Below, in pieces: positions 1-6,857 of a stretch of 10,057 nucleotides of DNA (positions are counted from its first letter, which is position 1; each line of letters starts with the position of its first letter). The DNA comes from Acidobacteriota bacterium (GTDB lineage Bacteria; Acidobacteriota; Terriglobia; UBA7540). A program made the position numbers and the translations under genes. The stretch covers positions 1-10,057 of the forward strand of contig JAJYJL010000170.1 in NCBI GenBank assembly GCA_021789565.1, written 5' to 3'. Below the pieces are notes generated by a model. It did no database searches. It was not told the DNA's origin and saw only the letters and a list, made by a program, of their open reading frames with translations.

Positions 1-358
1 CAATCATACCGGACTTAGCCTCGACCCTATCTCCCCTCAAGAAAACATCGACTGAAACTCGCCGGCCAGAGAGGACACCGCCTCGCCCGTCTTCTGCGCG
101 TTGGTAATGGGTCCACCGGACGGATACTAACCACCCGCGGTCACTCCATCGGTCTGCTCTACCGATGCGAGTTTGCCGGAGAGCCGCGTTCGGACTTGGA
201 GTACCGTAGCGGGCAGCCAACGGCCGGCGTGTGGAAATGGCATGAGCATTGCCCGCCAGACTTGCTGCCCTTTCATCGCGCTTACGAGCGCTTCATTTGA
301 CCCATCTTTATTGACCGGCCATCCATATCCGGCATGAGGCAATCTCGATTTCTGATCC
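1..358. other. Left-edge stretch with no recognisable gene
   Basis: This stretch lies downstream of the leftward GtrA gene. On the minus strand a 79-codon frame opens at a GTG (366) that overlaps the GtrA stop and ends at a TAG (127-129). The same frame then reads on for 29 codons to a TGA at 37-39. I recognise neither peptide. The position overlapping the GtrA stop would suit a coupled small gene, but there is no clear ribosome binding site, no domain and no membrane segment. I also saw no convincing terminator hairpin. It may be the decayed end of a former gene or simple intergenic DNA. Confidence 0.5.
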
Positions 359-853
359 TTACTCACGAGGGCGGAAGGAAAAATTCTTGTGCCCGAGAAA
401 ACTGTAGATGACAGTGAATCCCATCAGCAGTGCGCCTGCAATGTAGGGTGCGGACCGATCAAGGCCGGTGCTCATCCGGATGAGAAACACGACCAGCGGA
501 AGCATGATAATGCCCAGAACCATTGCACTACCATAGACCACAATGCAGCGCGACCATTCGCGCAAGTAGTTGCCATGGGTCTTGAACACGAACCACTTGT
601 AGCCCAGGTACGCCACCGTCATGTTCAGCGGAGCTGCAAAAATGCTGGCGGGAATGTAGCTGTGAGGAACGACAGGTGCAAGCAGAGCTGTGAGGAGTGC
701 ATAGGCTCCGTAGCCAAACAGAGTGTTCCACAGGCCGACCAGCATGTAGCGCCCGAACTGCTCAGGCGGGATGTGGCTGGTCAGCCGCCGGATCCACGCG
801 ACTTGAAGGAGCCTCGAGCCCGCGGTCATTTCTTTATCGATTTGCGTTGCCAT
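359..853 (-). CDS. GtrA-family small membrane protein
   Basis: A 164-residue protein of the GtrA family (Pfam GtrA-like). These small four-helix inner-membrane proteins are linked to moving or handling polyprenyl-phosphate sugars for lipopolysaccharide, teichoic acid or arabinogalactan modification. Four hydrophobic helices are visible at about residues 33-58, 66-91, 100-125 and 135-158. Family landmarks are the RYMLVGLWNTLFGYGAY stretch at the start of helix 1, YLGYKWFVFK at the end of helix 2 and the closing HKNFSF. I chose the ATG at 853 because GGAG lies 9 nt upstream. A GTG at 880 in the same frame would add nine polar residues. The gene overlaps the 3' end of the 711-residue membrane protein by 20 nt, so the two are probably cotranscribed and translationally coupled. 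The family call is firm; the sugar and the direction of transport are unknown. Confidence 0.9.
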   Translation of the reverse strand: MATQIDKEMTAGSRLLQVAWIRRLTSHIPPEQFGRYMLVGLWNTLFGYGAYALLTALLAPVVPHSYIPASIFAAPLNMTVAYLGYKWFVFKTHGNYLREWSRCIVVYGSAMVLGIIMLPLVVFLIRMSTGLDRSAPYIAGALLMGFTVIYSFLGHKNFSFRPRE

Positions 854-2969
854 GCGCTTGTGCTCCAGCAGGACCTCCACATGCGATCACGCGTACAAGA
901 CTGTTGTTTAGCAGCGGATGCACCTTCCAGATCCAGCTCGACTTATCCTTCCACACCGGGTCGGTGTCTTTAAATAGCAGAGCAGTGATGGAGAACTCGC
1001 GGCAAGTGTCGGCCACTTCCTCAGTAGTCACCTGCCGCTTGTTGTCGAAGAGGGGCTTAAGGCGCGGAAGGATCACCTCGTCGCAGAACTTTTTGCTTCC
1101 TCCAAATACTGTGCCGCAATTGCCGGCGTCGGCAACCATTTGCCGGCTGGAATACAATTCAGCCGGCATGTTTCCGATCCCAGCCTCCGGGTCGGCCTGA
1201 ACGATTGCACTTGGTAGCAGTATGCGGTCCAGTTCTTCGTAGGCGCGCCGGAGTTCGAAGGTTCGCCGGCCGAGTTCATGGTCGGGTGAGAGCCATGAGT
1301 ACCTTTGGACGTCATACAAATCCGAAAGGATCGGGAAAGTCCTTTGCATGCAGAGTTCGTAACACGACCCCATGACTCCCAGCACGATCGTCACGGCAAC
1401 CAGGTAAGGCGCGGCCCTGGGGTGCGCAACCGATCGATCAGCGTGAGAGGGCCCAAACCCCAGCGTGCCCTCGTTCCACATCTCGGCTGCCCAAAGCAGC
1501 AGGATGAATTGCAACACAAGCGCGCTTCGCCACCCGAGATCGTTATGGCTGATCACTGCAGACCTCGTGAAAGTGCATACCAGCAGCGAAGCAGCGGCCA
1601 ACGCTGCGGCGCACCATTCCGCCTGATCCTTAAACCCATGCCGCCAGACCCGTCGCACCCATAGGCACGCTACAACTAAAAAAAAACCGAACTCAAGGAG
1701 GTAGTTCAGGGGCAGCAGCGCTACGTCGAGCGCCAACATCCTGCCCGGACTGGAAGGCTGCACAATGACGTCCGCAAACTTGAACGAGCGCACGGTGAGC
1801 CCGACGGGAAAGGTATGCGGGGACGCTCCGGTAGCTGTTAAGCCCTGCGTCACCTGAAGAATGAAGGGCAGCAGAAGCACTCCGGCCAGTATACCGGCAG
1901 AAGCCAGCATAATCGCATGGTGCCGCCAATGATTTAGGAGCGCAATCCCAAGCCATAGCGCGCAGCCAGCAGCCACAGTGCCGCCTACGTAGATCGAGGC
2001 GCCCACGGCGGAAGCAAAGGCCGCGCCGCCTCCGAGAATGCCGACAATTTTTATCCAGCGGCGGTCTTGTCGTGCCGTGTCCCAGATGAGAAGAAAACCC
2101 GTAAGGCCTGCAATTAGCGCAGCCAGATCGTGTGGAACCCACAGCATCGTGGCAACCCAAGAGGCAATTTGGTTATTCCACCATTCGATGGTTGGCAAAA
2201 GTACGTGTCCTAAGGCATCGAGCATGAAAACCGGCAAAATATCTAACCCGGTGACTCCGAGCAGAGCCACCGCAATCAAAGTTCGCCGCTCGATCCGGTC
2301 CCCACCCTTCTCTTGAAAAAACCGGAGGTACAACGCGATTAGCCCCAGCAGACCTAAGCCACACCACAAGATTCCCGCTATCAAGCTCACTCGTGGGCTG
2401 ACCATTGATCCGCCGAGTTGATCGACGAGACTGCACGGAATGAGCCAGAAATAGTGGTACTTCAAAGGGGCCTGCTGCCCGGCAAAGAAGAACGGGTTGT
2501 GCGGTGGGATTTTGCCGCGCGACAGAGCCGCCGTAAATGCCGAGCGGGTCATGAGATCGTACGAGGAAACCGGAAAGTATAGCCGGTCACCGATTTGCAA
2601 GTCGATCAGTGAAAGCGTGCCGACCACCAGCCATCCCATGGCAACGGCCAGGACCAACCAGCCAGATCGTGAGAGCTGAAGCCTGTTTGCCCGCAGGTCA
2701 CGGACCAGCAGAATGGCCCACAGCGCACCGCATGTCCCGAAAACGATCCAGACGAGCGGGAACCAACAGCGCCACAGAAAATATGCTGTCACTGGAACGA
2801 GGCCGATTGATAATGGAACGGCGGCCGCCAGCCGGGTCGCCAGCCTGCGCTGGCGGAAGTGAAACGCGTCTGACAACCATCCGAAAGTGTACCCGGGGGC
2901 AAAGGCGAAGAGGGCAAACAGCACGAATCCAACAGCTACTGCTTCCAGGTCTGAAGCGGTGTACCCCAT
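834..2969 (-). CDS. Polytopic membrane protein, GT-C-like glycosyltransferase candidate
   Basis: A 711-residue integral membrane protein with many hydrophobic helices between about residues 10 and 540 and a soluble tail from about 543 to 711. I know no named family for it. The loop after the first helices reads SSYDLMTR (135-142), then IPPHNPFF (154-161) and LKYHYFWL (169-176). An acidic residue followed by a Pro-rich, aromatic segment in an early periplasmic loop is typical of GT-C glycosyltransferases and related families such as DUF2298. These use polyprenyl-phosphate sugars as donors, so a glycosyltransferase role is an inference. The downstream GtrA gene overlaps it, which supports a shared glycan job. 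The ATG at 2967-2969 lacks a strong ribosome binding site, so the start is less certain than the frame. A run of nine T (coding strand) lies inside a helix-coding stretch at 1678-1686. A lipid or polymer transporter is the main alternative. Confidence 0.72.
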   Translation of the reverse strand: MGYTASDLEAVAVGFVLFALFAFAPGYTFGWLSDAFHFRQRRLATRLAAAVPLSIGLVPVTAYFLWRCWFPLVWIVFGTCGALWAILLVRDLRANRLQLSRSGWLVLAVAMGWLVVGTLSLIDLQIGDRLYFPVSSYDLMTRSAFTAALSRGKIPPHNPFFFAGQQAPLKYHYFWLIPCSLVDQLGGSMVSPRVSLIAGILWCGLGLLGLIALYLRFFQEKGGDRIERRTLIAVALLGVTGLDILPVFMLDALGHVLLPTIEWWNNQIASWVATMLWVPHDLAALIAGLTGFLLIWDTARQDRRWIKIVGILGGGAAFASAVGASIYVGGTVAAGCALWLGIALLNHWRHHAIMLASAGILAGVLLLPFILQVTQGLTATGASPHTFPVGLTVRSFKFADVIVQPSSPGRMLALDVALLPLNYLLEFGFFLVVACLWVRRVWRHGFKDQAEWCAAALAAASLLVCTFTRSAVISHNDLGWRSALVLQFILLLWAAEMWNEGTLGFGPSHADRSVAHPRAAPYLVAVTIVLGVMGSCYELCMQRTFPILSDLYDVQRYSWLSPDHELGRRTFELRRAYEELDRILLPSAIVQADPEAGIGNMPAELYSSRQMVADAGNCGTVFGGSKKFCDEVILPRLKPLFDNKRQVTTEEVADTCREFSITALLFKDTDPVWKDKSSWIWKVHPLLNNSLVRVIACGGPAGAQAHGNANR

Positions 2970-3362
2970 CGGCCAAGAACTTTATCATCAAGTAACCAGA
3001 TTTGTGAATCTTAACTTCAAGAGTCGGGGCCCTTTCAGCCGCAGCCCGTTTAACCTGCCCTGTCATTCCTCCAAAGGATGGATTGCATTCAGCGGCGCAC
3101 CCACTTTCAATACTTCTGGTTTCCCCTCGTTATCCCGGAAGCATGGAAGTCCTGAGAGCTGTAGGTTCATGAAGCGCTCGGCATTTATCGACGTCATGGG
3201 GGATAAACCGAATCACAGTCCAACGGTTAGACGGCCATTTCATTTGTGTTACAGCGATAGGCGGAAGCGCAAGGAAGATGAGTTGAGGCCTTCTCGGGGT
3301 GAGAATTGACACGCATGATAGAGTGTGGGACATTCGCCACTTGAACTTTTTGGGGGCGGCTA
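2970..3362. other. Divergent intergenic region between two membrane-protein genes
   Basis: This 393-nt stretch separates the leftward 711-residue gene from the rightward 595-residue gene, so it must hold promoters for both unless the leftward unit starts elsewhere. I see a consensus-like -35 near its right end, annotated separately. For the leftward gene I see no convincing promoter. Several frames stay open across it, but none has a start site, composition or similarity that I would call a gene. No strong inverted repeat or RNA structure stands out. Confidence 0.6.
3306..3334 (+). promoter_or_regulatory. Possible sigma70-type promoter for the 595-residue glycosyltransferase
   Basis: A perfect TTGACA at 3306-3311 is followed, after a 17-nt spacer, by GACATT at 3329-3334, which matches the -10 consensus at only three of six positions. 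Transcription would begin near 3341, about 20 nt before the ATG at 3363, leaving room for the GGGGG ribosome binding site at 3352-3356. The -35 and spacing are good; the -10 is weak. Confidence 0.35.
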
Positions 3363-5150
3363 ATGTTTCTTGAGATTGAAATTTGCCTTTGTGTCCTCGC
3401 GGTTGTGCTGGCCCTCACGGTTCCAAGCCTGGGCTCGCGCTGGTTTGAGGCTATTGAGCGGACCTTGGGCAAGGTGGCGCGTAGACGGGGGCTTTCGGTC
3501 ATCGCAGTTGGGCTGACCGCCTTGACTTTACGGGCCGCACTGCTGCCCATCCTGCCGATTCCCCAACCGCTGATGCAGGACGAGTTTGCCCAACTGCTGA
3601 CCGCCGACACGTTTGCGCATGGACGGCTGACAAATCCCACGCCTCACCTGTGGACCCACTTTGAGAGCCTCTTCATTATTCTGAAACCCACTTACAACTC
3701 TAAATATCCCGTTGCGCCAAGTGCGCTCATGGCCCTTGGGCAAGTGTTGTTCGGTCATCCCTTCTGGGGCGTGTGGCTGAGCGTGGGACTCATGTGCGCG
3801 GCCATCACATGGATGCTGCAAGCCTGGGTGGGAGAAGGATGGGCGTTGCTGGGCGGGTTCCTGGCTGTGGCGCGAATTGCTGCGTTCAGTTACTGGGCCA
3901 ACAGCTACTGGGGCGGAGCGGTAGCGGCGATGGGAGGCGCACTGGCTCTGGGGGCGTTGCCTCGACTGAAGCAGGAGCACCGGGTGCGGAACGCTCTGCT
4001 GATGGCGCTGGGCCTGGCGATACTGGCCAACAGCCGGCCGTACGAGGGGCTGGTACTCAGCCTTCCGATTGCCGTGGCCCTCTTCGTGTGGATGCTGGGT
4101 AAGCGAAGGCCGCCGCTCTCCGTTTCGCTGCGCCGAGTGGTTTTGCCCATCTGCCTTTTCCTAGGCCTTACAGGGGCGTGGATGGGTTACTACAACTGGC
4201 GCGTTACGGGGAATCCACTTCGAATGCCCTACCAGGTTTATCAGGCCCAGTATGATCCTGTCCCGTACTTCTTGTGGCAGCATGAGAAGCCTCTTCCGGC
4301 TTACCGGCACGCCGAGATGAGGGAGTGGGAGTTGGATGTTGACCTCTCCATGTTTCGAAGCAGCAAGACCCTGGGCGGCCTGATGATGAATGAGCTGGAG
4401 AAATTGACGGGTCTTTGGCTGTTTTTCTTAGGTCCGATGTTTAGTCTGGTTCTCGTTGCAGCGCTTGTCACATTGCCTTACGGCTTTGGATGGAAGGATG
4501 TAAGTGGGCCTGTGAGGTTTCTCTTGCTGGCCTTCGGGGCGTCGCTTGTCGGCATTCTGGCCGAGTCGTACTTCTATCTGCATTACGCGGCGCCCATGAC
4601 TTGCCTTTTTCTGGTTTTGGTGTTGCTGGCGATGCGCCGCCTTGCCGCAGGCGCATCTCCGGGCAGTGCCCGGGCCTTATTCCTGGTTCGCGCAATGCCG
4701 GTTGCAATGGTCTTGCTGTTGTTTTTGCGCTGTGGCGTGAGCCTGCTTCGCCCAGACATTCGACCAACCAATTGGGGCACATGGACCTCGTGGTTTTCGC
4801 GCCGGGATCGTTTTCCGACGCCGGGGCGAGGTGGCATACTTTCTGCGCTTGAGAAACAGCCGGGGCGCGACGTTGTCCTGGTGCGATATTCCCCAGACCT
4901 TTACGACATCCCGCTCCATAGTAAAGATGTCTGGCCGCCGTCGGGCGTCTGGGAATGGGTTTATAATACTGCGGACATTGAAAGCCAAAAGGTGATCTGG
5001 GCGCAGGACATGGGGCCGGCGAAGAACCAGGAGCTCATTGACTACTACAAGGACCGGCGGGTGTGGCTGCTCTATGCTGACGAGCGACCGCCCAAACTCG
5101 CACCGTACTCTGAAGCCGCAGAACGTAGGTTGTGCACGGGCGTCCAATAA
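3363..5150 (+). CDS. PMT/ArnT-like (GT-C) membrane glycosyltransferase
   Basis: A 595-residue integral membrane protein of the dolichyl-phosphate-mannosyltransferase-like (PMT_2/ArnT-like) type, which moves a sugar from a polyprenyl-phosphate donor to an acceptor on the periplasmic face. After two N-terminal hydrophobic segments (about 5-20 and 45-65) comes QDEF (72-75), where these enzymes carry the catalytic acidic pair in the first periplasmic loop. Further conserved-looking pieces are YNSKYPVAPS (111-120), YWANSYWGG (177-185) and LANSRPYEGL (221-230). Hydrophobic helices continue to about 460, and a soluble tail of roughly 133 residues ends the protein, with a beta-strand-like VVLVRYSP near 504-511. 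The ATG is preceded by GGGGG with 6-nt spacing. The gene stands alone on its strand, divergent from the GtrA pair and followed by a hairpin. Fold and class are well supported; donor and acceptor are unknown. Confidence 0.85.
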   Translation: MFLEIEICLCVLAVVLALTVPSLGSRWFEAIERTLGKVARRRGLSVIAVGLTALTLRAALLPILPIPQPLMQDEFAQLLTADTFAHGRLTNPTPHLWTHFESLFIILKPTYNSKYPVAPSALMALGQVLFGHPFWGVWLSVGLMCAAITWMLQAWVGEGWALLGGFLAVARIAAFSYWANSYWGGAVAAMGGALALGALPRLKQEHRVRNALLMALGLAILANSRPYEGLVLSLPIAVALFVWMLGKRRPPLSVSLRRVVLPICLFLGLTGAWMGYYNWRVTGNPLRMPYQVYQAQYDPVPYFLWQHEKPLPAYRHAEMREWELDVDLSMFRSSKTLGGLMMNELEKLTGLWLFFLGPMFSLVLVAALVTLPYGFGWKDVSGPVRFLLLAFGASLVGILAESYFYLHYAAPMTCLFLVLVLLAMRRLAAGASPGSARALFLVRAMPVAMVLLLFLRCGVSLLRPDIRPTNWGTWTSWFSRRDRFPTPGRGGILSALEKQPGRDVVLVRYSPDLYDIPLHSKDVWPPSGVWEWVYNTADIESQKVIWAQDMGPAKNQELIDYYKDRRVWLLYADERPPKLAPYSEAAERRLCTGVQ

Positions 5151-5171
5151 AGGCCGTAAGGTTTCGGCCTT
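5150..5171 (+). terminator. Stem-loop just after the glycosyltransferase stop
   Basis: AAGGCCG at 5150-5156 pairs perfectly with CGGCCTT at 5165-5171 across an 8-nt loop, beginning at the last base of the stop codon. The sequence after it is T-rich but interrupted by G (TCTGGTGGTTGGTTGTTG), so it is not a classic U-tract terminator. It could still terminate transcription or protect the mRNA 3' end, and it marks the end of the left gene block. Confidence 0.5.
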
Positions 5172-5196
5172 CTGGTGGTTGGTTGTTGTGCTCAGA

Positions 5197-5204
5197 AATC
5201 CATT
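5197..5204. repeat. Left copy of AATCCATT direct repeat flanking the IS scar
   Basis: AATCCATT occurs here and again, in the same orientation, at 5861-5868. Both transposase remnants lie between the copies. Such a pair could be a target-site duplication left when the composite remnant inserted, but eight bases can also recur by chance, and no terminal inverted repeats were recognised next to them. Confidence 0.25.
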
Positions 5205-5263
5205 ATGCCAGGATTCACAAGCATGGATGACGAGAACGTTCGGCGTATGAGATCCTGTCGAAT

Positions 5264-5646
5264 ATGCCGAAACTCGATTTCCTGTCCAGCCTGCATGGGA
5301 CCATGTTCGATCTGTTGCGCGATGCCCTGAGGCTTATTTGGGCCAGCCTGAGGCCTCGGTGTTCCCCGGGCGCTGAGAACCTCTTCCTCCGCAAGCAGTT
5401 GGCTTTGTATCTGGAGCACAAGGTCAAACTTCATCGGGCGACGCGGCTACGAAGGTGACCATGGTCTTGGTTTCCAGATTGCTTGCATGACGAGAAGCTC
5501 TGACCGTCGTGAAGCCCGGCACACTGATCCGCTGGCATCGGAAAGGTTTTCGACTTCTTGGGAGGTGGAAGTCGAAAGCCCGAGGCATCCCTCGAATTCC
5601 CCCCGACTTGCAGAAGTTGATCGCCGACAGGGCAGCGCATAACCCG
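5264..5646 (+). pseudogene. Broken integrase-core (rve) transposase, 5' fragment
   Basis: This is the N-terminal part of an integrase-core (rve, DDE) transposase. It opens at ATG 5264 and reads through LRLIWASLRP and ENLFLRKQLALYLE to HRAT at 5441-5443. Two bases (5444-5445) then stand where a full codon is expected, shifting the frame. In the new frame it reads ATKVTMVLVSRLLA, meets a TGA at 5488-5490 where I expect a Trp codon, then continues REALTVVKPGTLIRWHRKGF and IPRIPPDLQKLIA to about 5646. Similarity then stops, so the catalytic core that should follow is absent. One deletion, one nonsense codon and a missing C-terminal part make it non-functional. The exact IS family (IS3- or IS481-like groups share this domain) is not fixed. 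Confidence 0.8.
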
Positions 5647-5800
5647 CATGCCGAGTCGTACGCCGGTCAATGGCGCTGGACCGGTTCGTGGTGTTCTGCG
5701 CCACGTGCGGCGTGATGCGCAGCTGCCGCAGTCGATGCACGAAGTCTCGCGTGTCGTAGTTCTTGTCGGCGGCCAGGGAAACAGGAGCGGCAATCAGGCT
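5636..5800 (-). pseudogene. IS5-like DDE transposase fragment
   Basis: On the minus strand the frame reads VSLAADKNYDTRDFVHRL, then TPHVAQNTTNRSSAIDRR and TTRHAGYA. This is the characteristic block of IS5-family (DDE_Tnp_1) transposases around the second catalytic Asp (ADKxYD) and the following RTTRHxGYA segment. Only about 50 codons are recognisable. A stop lies just upstream in frame, near 5800, and beyond GYA (about 5636) the reading frame runs into antisense of the other transposase. The N-terminal domain, the catalytic Glu region and both element ends are missing here, so it is a dead fragment. Sequence from 5801 to about 5870 may be further decayed element, but I cannot align it. Confidence 0.75.
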
Positions 5801-5860
5801 TTATACCCTTCAGCCCGAGGATGCTAATGCCTCCATCGGTTTTGGTAGGAAGCGCGTTGG

Positions 5861-5868
5861 AATCCATT
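5861..5868. repeat. Right copy of AATCCATT direct repeat flanking the IS scar
   Basis: Same-orientation copy of the 8-mer at 5197-5204. It lies about 60 nt beyond the last recognisable IS5-like codon and could mark the right edge of the inserted DNA. The assignment is tentative for the reasons given for the left copy. Confidence 0.25.
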
Positions 5869-6011
5869 CTTCCCTTTAGAATTTTCCCGTTGATTTTTCT
5901 AATATTCCAAATGTCGTCAACGCCAGATATGCTTGCCGTTCACGCAAAAATGCGCATTCTGTAGCCTTCTTACAGGAAGAACGATTTCAGCATTGCGAAG
6001 ATTTTTGGCTT

Positions 6012-6039
6012 TACAATAACCTGAGGAATTGTGTATACA
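6012..6039 (+). promoter_or_regulatory. Possible promoter -10 and operator palindrome of the IclR operon
   Basis: TACAAT at 6012-6017 matches five of six bases of the -10 consensus, although no good -35 lies 16-18 nt upstream. Transcription would start near 6024. Just after it, TGTATACA (6032-6039) is a perfect 8-bp palindrome inside TTGTGTATACAAG. IclR regulators bind short palindromes and often control their own promoter, so this is the best operator candidate here. It rests on position and symmetry only. Confidence 0.3.
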
Positions 6040-6058
6040 AGGGACATCCAGTGGAACA

Positions 6059-6853
6059 ATGGCGGCACGAAACTACATCGCGGCGATCGACCGAACTTTA
6101 AGAGTGGTAGAGGCCTTTAGCGGGCAACGCGAAGTTTCACTGGGGGAACTGACGTCGCGGACGCGAATGATCAAAAGTTCCGTTTTCCGCATTCTGTACA
6201 CCCTTTGCCAGCTTGGTTACGCGGAGAAAGACACCCAAGGGCGCTACTCCCTGACATCCCGGTGGGAGAATTTGTGCCTTGGCGTCCAACCCACGCGCGA
6301 GTTGATCAGGCTTTCAGCTCCGCTGATGACCGTCCTGCTGAACCGTTTTAATGAGACCGTAAATCTCGGCGTGATTGACGGTGGAGACGTCTTGTATATC
6401 CATGTGCTGGAGAGCCCTCACGCTTTTCGACTGGCGGCCCATGCTGGAATGCGAAGCCCGCTTTACTCAACCGCTCTTGGAAAGTGTCTGCTTTCACACA
6501 TGTCTGAACAGCAGGTTGATGCCATTCTTAGAAAACACCCCATCCACCACCTGACAGACCAGACAGTTCGCGACGGAACAGCTTTTAAGCGTGAACTGGG
6601 CCGCGTTCGGGAACAGGGCTACGCCGTTGACAACGGCGAAGATTCCTCGGGAGCGCGGTGTATTGCGGCTCCGATATTTAATCCGGCAGGAGAAGTGGTC
6701 GCGGCAATCAGCATTTCGGGGCCTGCTGGCCGTGTGACCCACAAATGCGACCGCGAAATGTCGAAATCGCTGATGGACACCTGCCGGAGGATCTCAACGA
6801 CGCTCAAATATGCGCCCGCGCCGACCAGTCCAAGCGCTTTGGGGGGGCATTAG
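6059..6853 (+). CDS. IclR-family transcriptional regulator
   Basis: A 264-residue DNA-binding regulator of the IclR family, which commonly controls catabolism of aromatics, uronates and sugars. The N-terminal winged helix-turn-helix spans about residues 7-68 (YIAAIDRTLRVVEAFS, then SLGELTSRTRMIKSSVFRIL and LGYAEKDTQGRYSL). The effector domain follows, about 85-252, with hallmarks STALGKCLLSHM, GYAVDNGEDSSGARCIAAP and VVAAISISGP. I chose the ATG at 6059; an in-frame TTG at 6029 would add ten residues but is worse placed and would cover the likely operator. The start has only a weak ribosome binding site (GTGGA). It is the first gene of a packed operon with an aminotransferase and a lyase, so the effector is probably a breakdown product of the lyase substrate. 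A run of seven G ends the gene just before its TAG. Confidence 0.93.
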   Translation: MAARNYIAAIDRTLRVVEAFSGQREVSLGELTSRTRMIKSSVFRILYTLCQLGYAEKDTQGRYSLTSRWENLCLGVQPTRELIRLSAPLMTVLLNRFNETVNLGVIDGGDVLYIHVLESPHAFRLAAHAGMRSPLYSTALGKCLLSHMSEQQVDAILRKHPIHHLTDQTVRDGTAFKRELGRVREQGYAVDNGEDSSGARCIAAPIFNPAGEVVAAISISGPAGRVTHKCDREMSKSLMDTCRRISTTLKYAPAPTSPSALGGH

Positions 6854-6857
6854 CGTG
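6841..6857 (+). promoter_or_regulatory. G7 ribosome binding site and GTG start of the aminotransferase
   Basis: Seven G (6841-6847) inside the last codons of the regulator lie 7 nt before a GTG at 6855-6857, which itself sits one base after the regulator's TAG. This is a good purine-rich ribosome binding site. The GTG product begins V-GLALLGGTPVR, matching the LALLGG-type start usual for the family. The alternative ATG at 6810 would add 15 residues that do not look like the family. Confidence 0.6.

Larger units (their letters stand above)
5801..6058. other. AT-richer leader region upstream of the IclR gene
   Basis: This non-coding stretch holds the control region of the three-gene operon on its right. 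It is richer in A+T than its surroundings, notably at 5880-5912. It contains a 6-bp inverted repeat (CGTTGA at 5888-5893 and TCAACG at 5917-5922), a 5-bp one (CTGTA and TACAG around 5959-5975), and the -10-like box and palindrome annotated separately. No coding frame in it looks real. Confidence 0.5.

Noticed and set aside
389..973. Plus-strand open frame of 194 codons
   Set aside because: It lies antisense to the GtrA gene and the end of the 711-residue gene. The peptide is rich in His, Cys and Arg with no domain, as expected from a shadow frame.
2887..3309. Plus-strand frame of 140 codons in the divergent intergenic region
   Set aside because: It starts inside the leftward gene, has no ribosome binding site or recognisable domain, and its low-complexity basic peptide looks non-coding.
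4677..5147. Minus-strand frame of 156 codons under the 595-residue glycosyltransferase
   Set aside because: Antisense shadow of a gene with clear family motifs; composition is Arg/His-rich without structure.
5447..5740. Minus-strand frame taken as one 97-residue protein
   Set aside because: Only its first part (down to about 5636) is IS5-like; the rest is antisense of the rve transposase fragment, so it is a chimera and not a gene.
5888..5922. CGTTGA / TCAACG inverted repeat as a terminator or operator
   Set aside because: Six base pairs with a loop of more than 20 nt is weak and common by chance; no T tract follows.
6029..6031. TTG as the start of the IclR regulator
   Set aside because: It would add ten residues unlike the family and would sit on the likely operator, and the GAGGA before it is too close to serve as its ribosome binding site. 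ATG 6059 fits the family N-terminus better.
6810..6812. ATG as the start of the aminotransferase
   Set aside because: The extra 15 residues overlap the regulator by 44 nt and do not match the family, while GTG 6855 follows a strong G7 site and gives the usual LALLGG opening.
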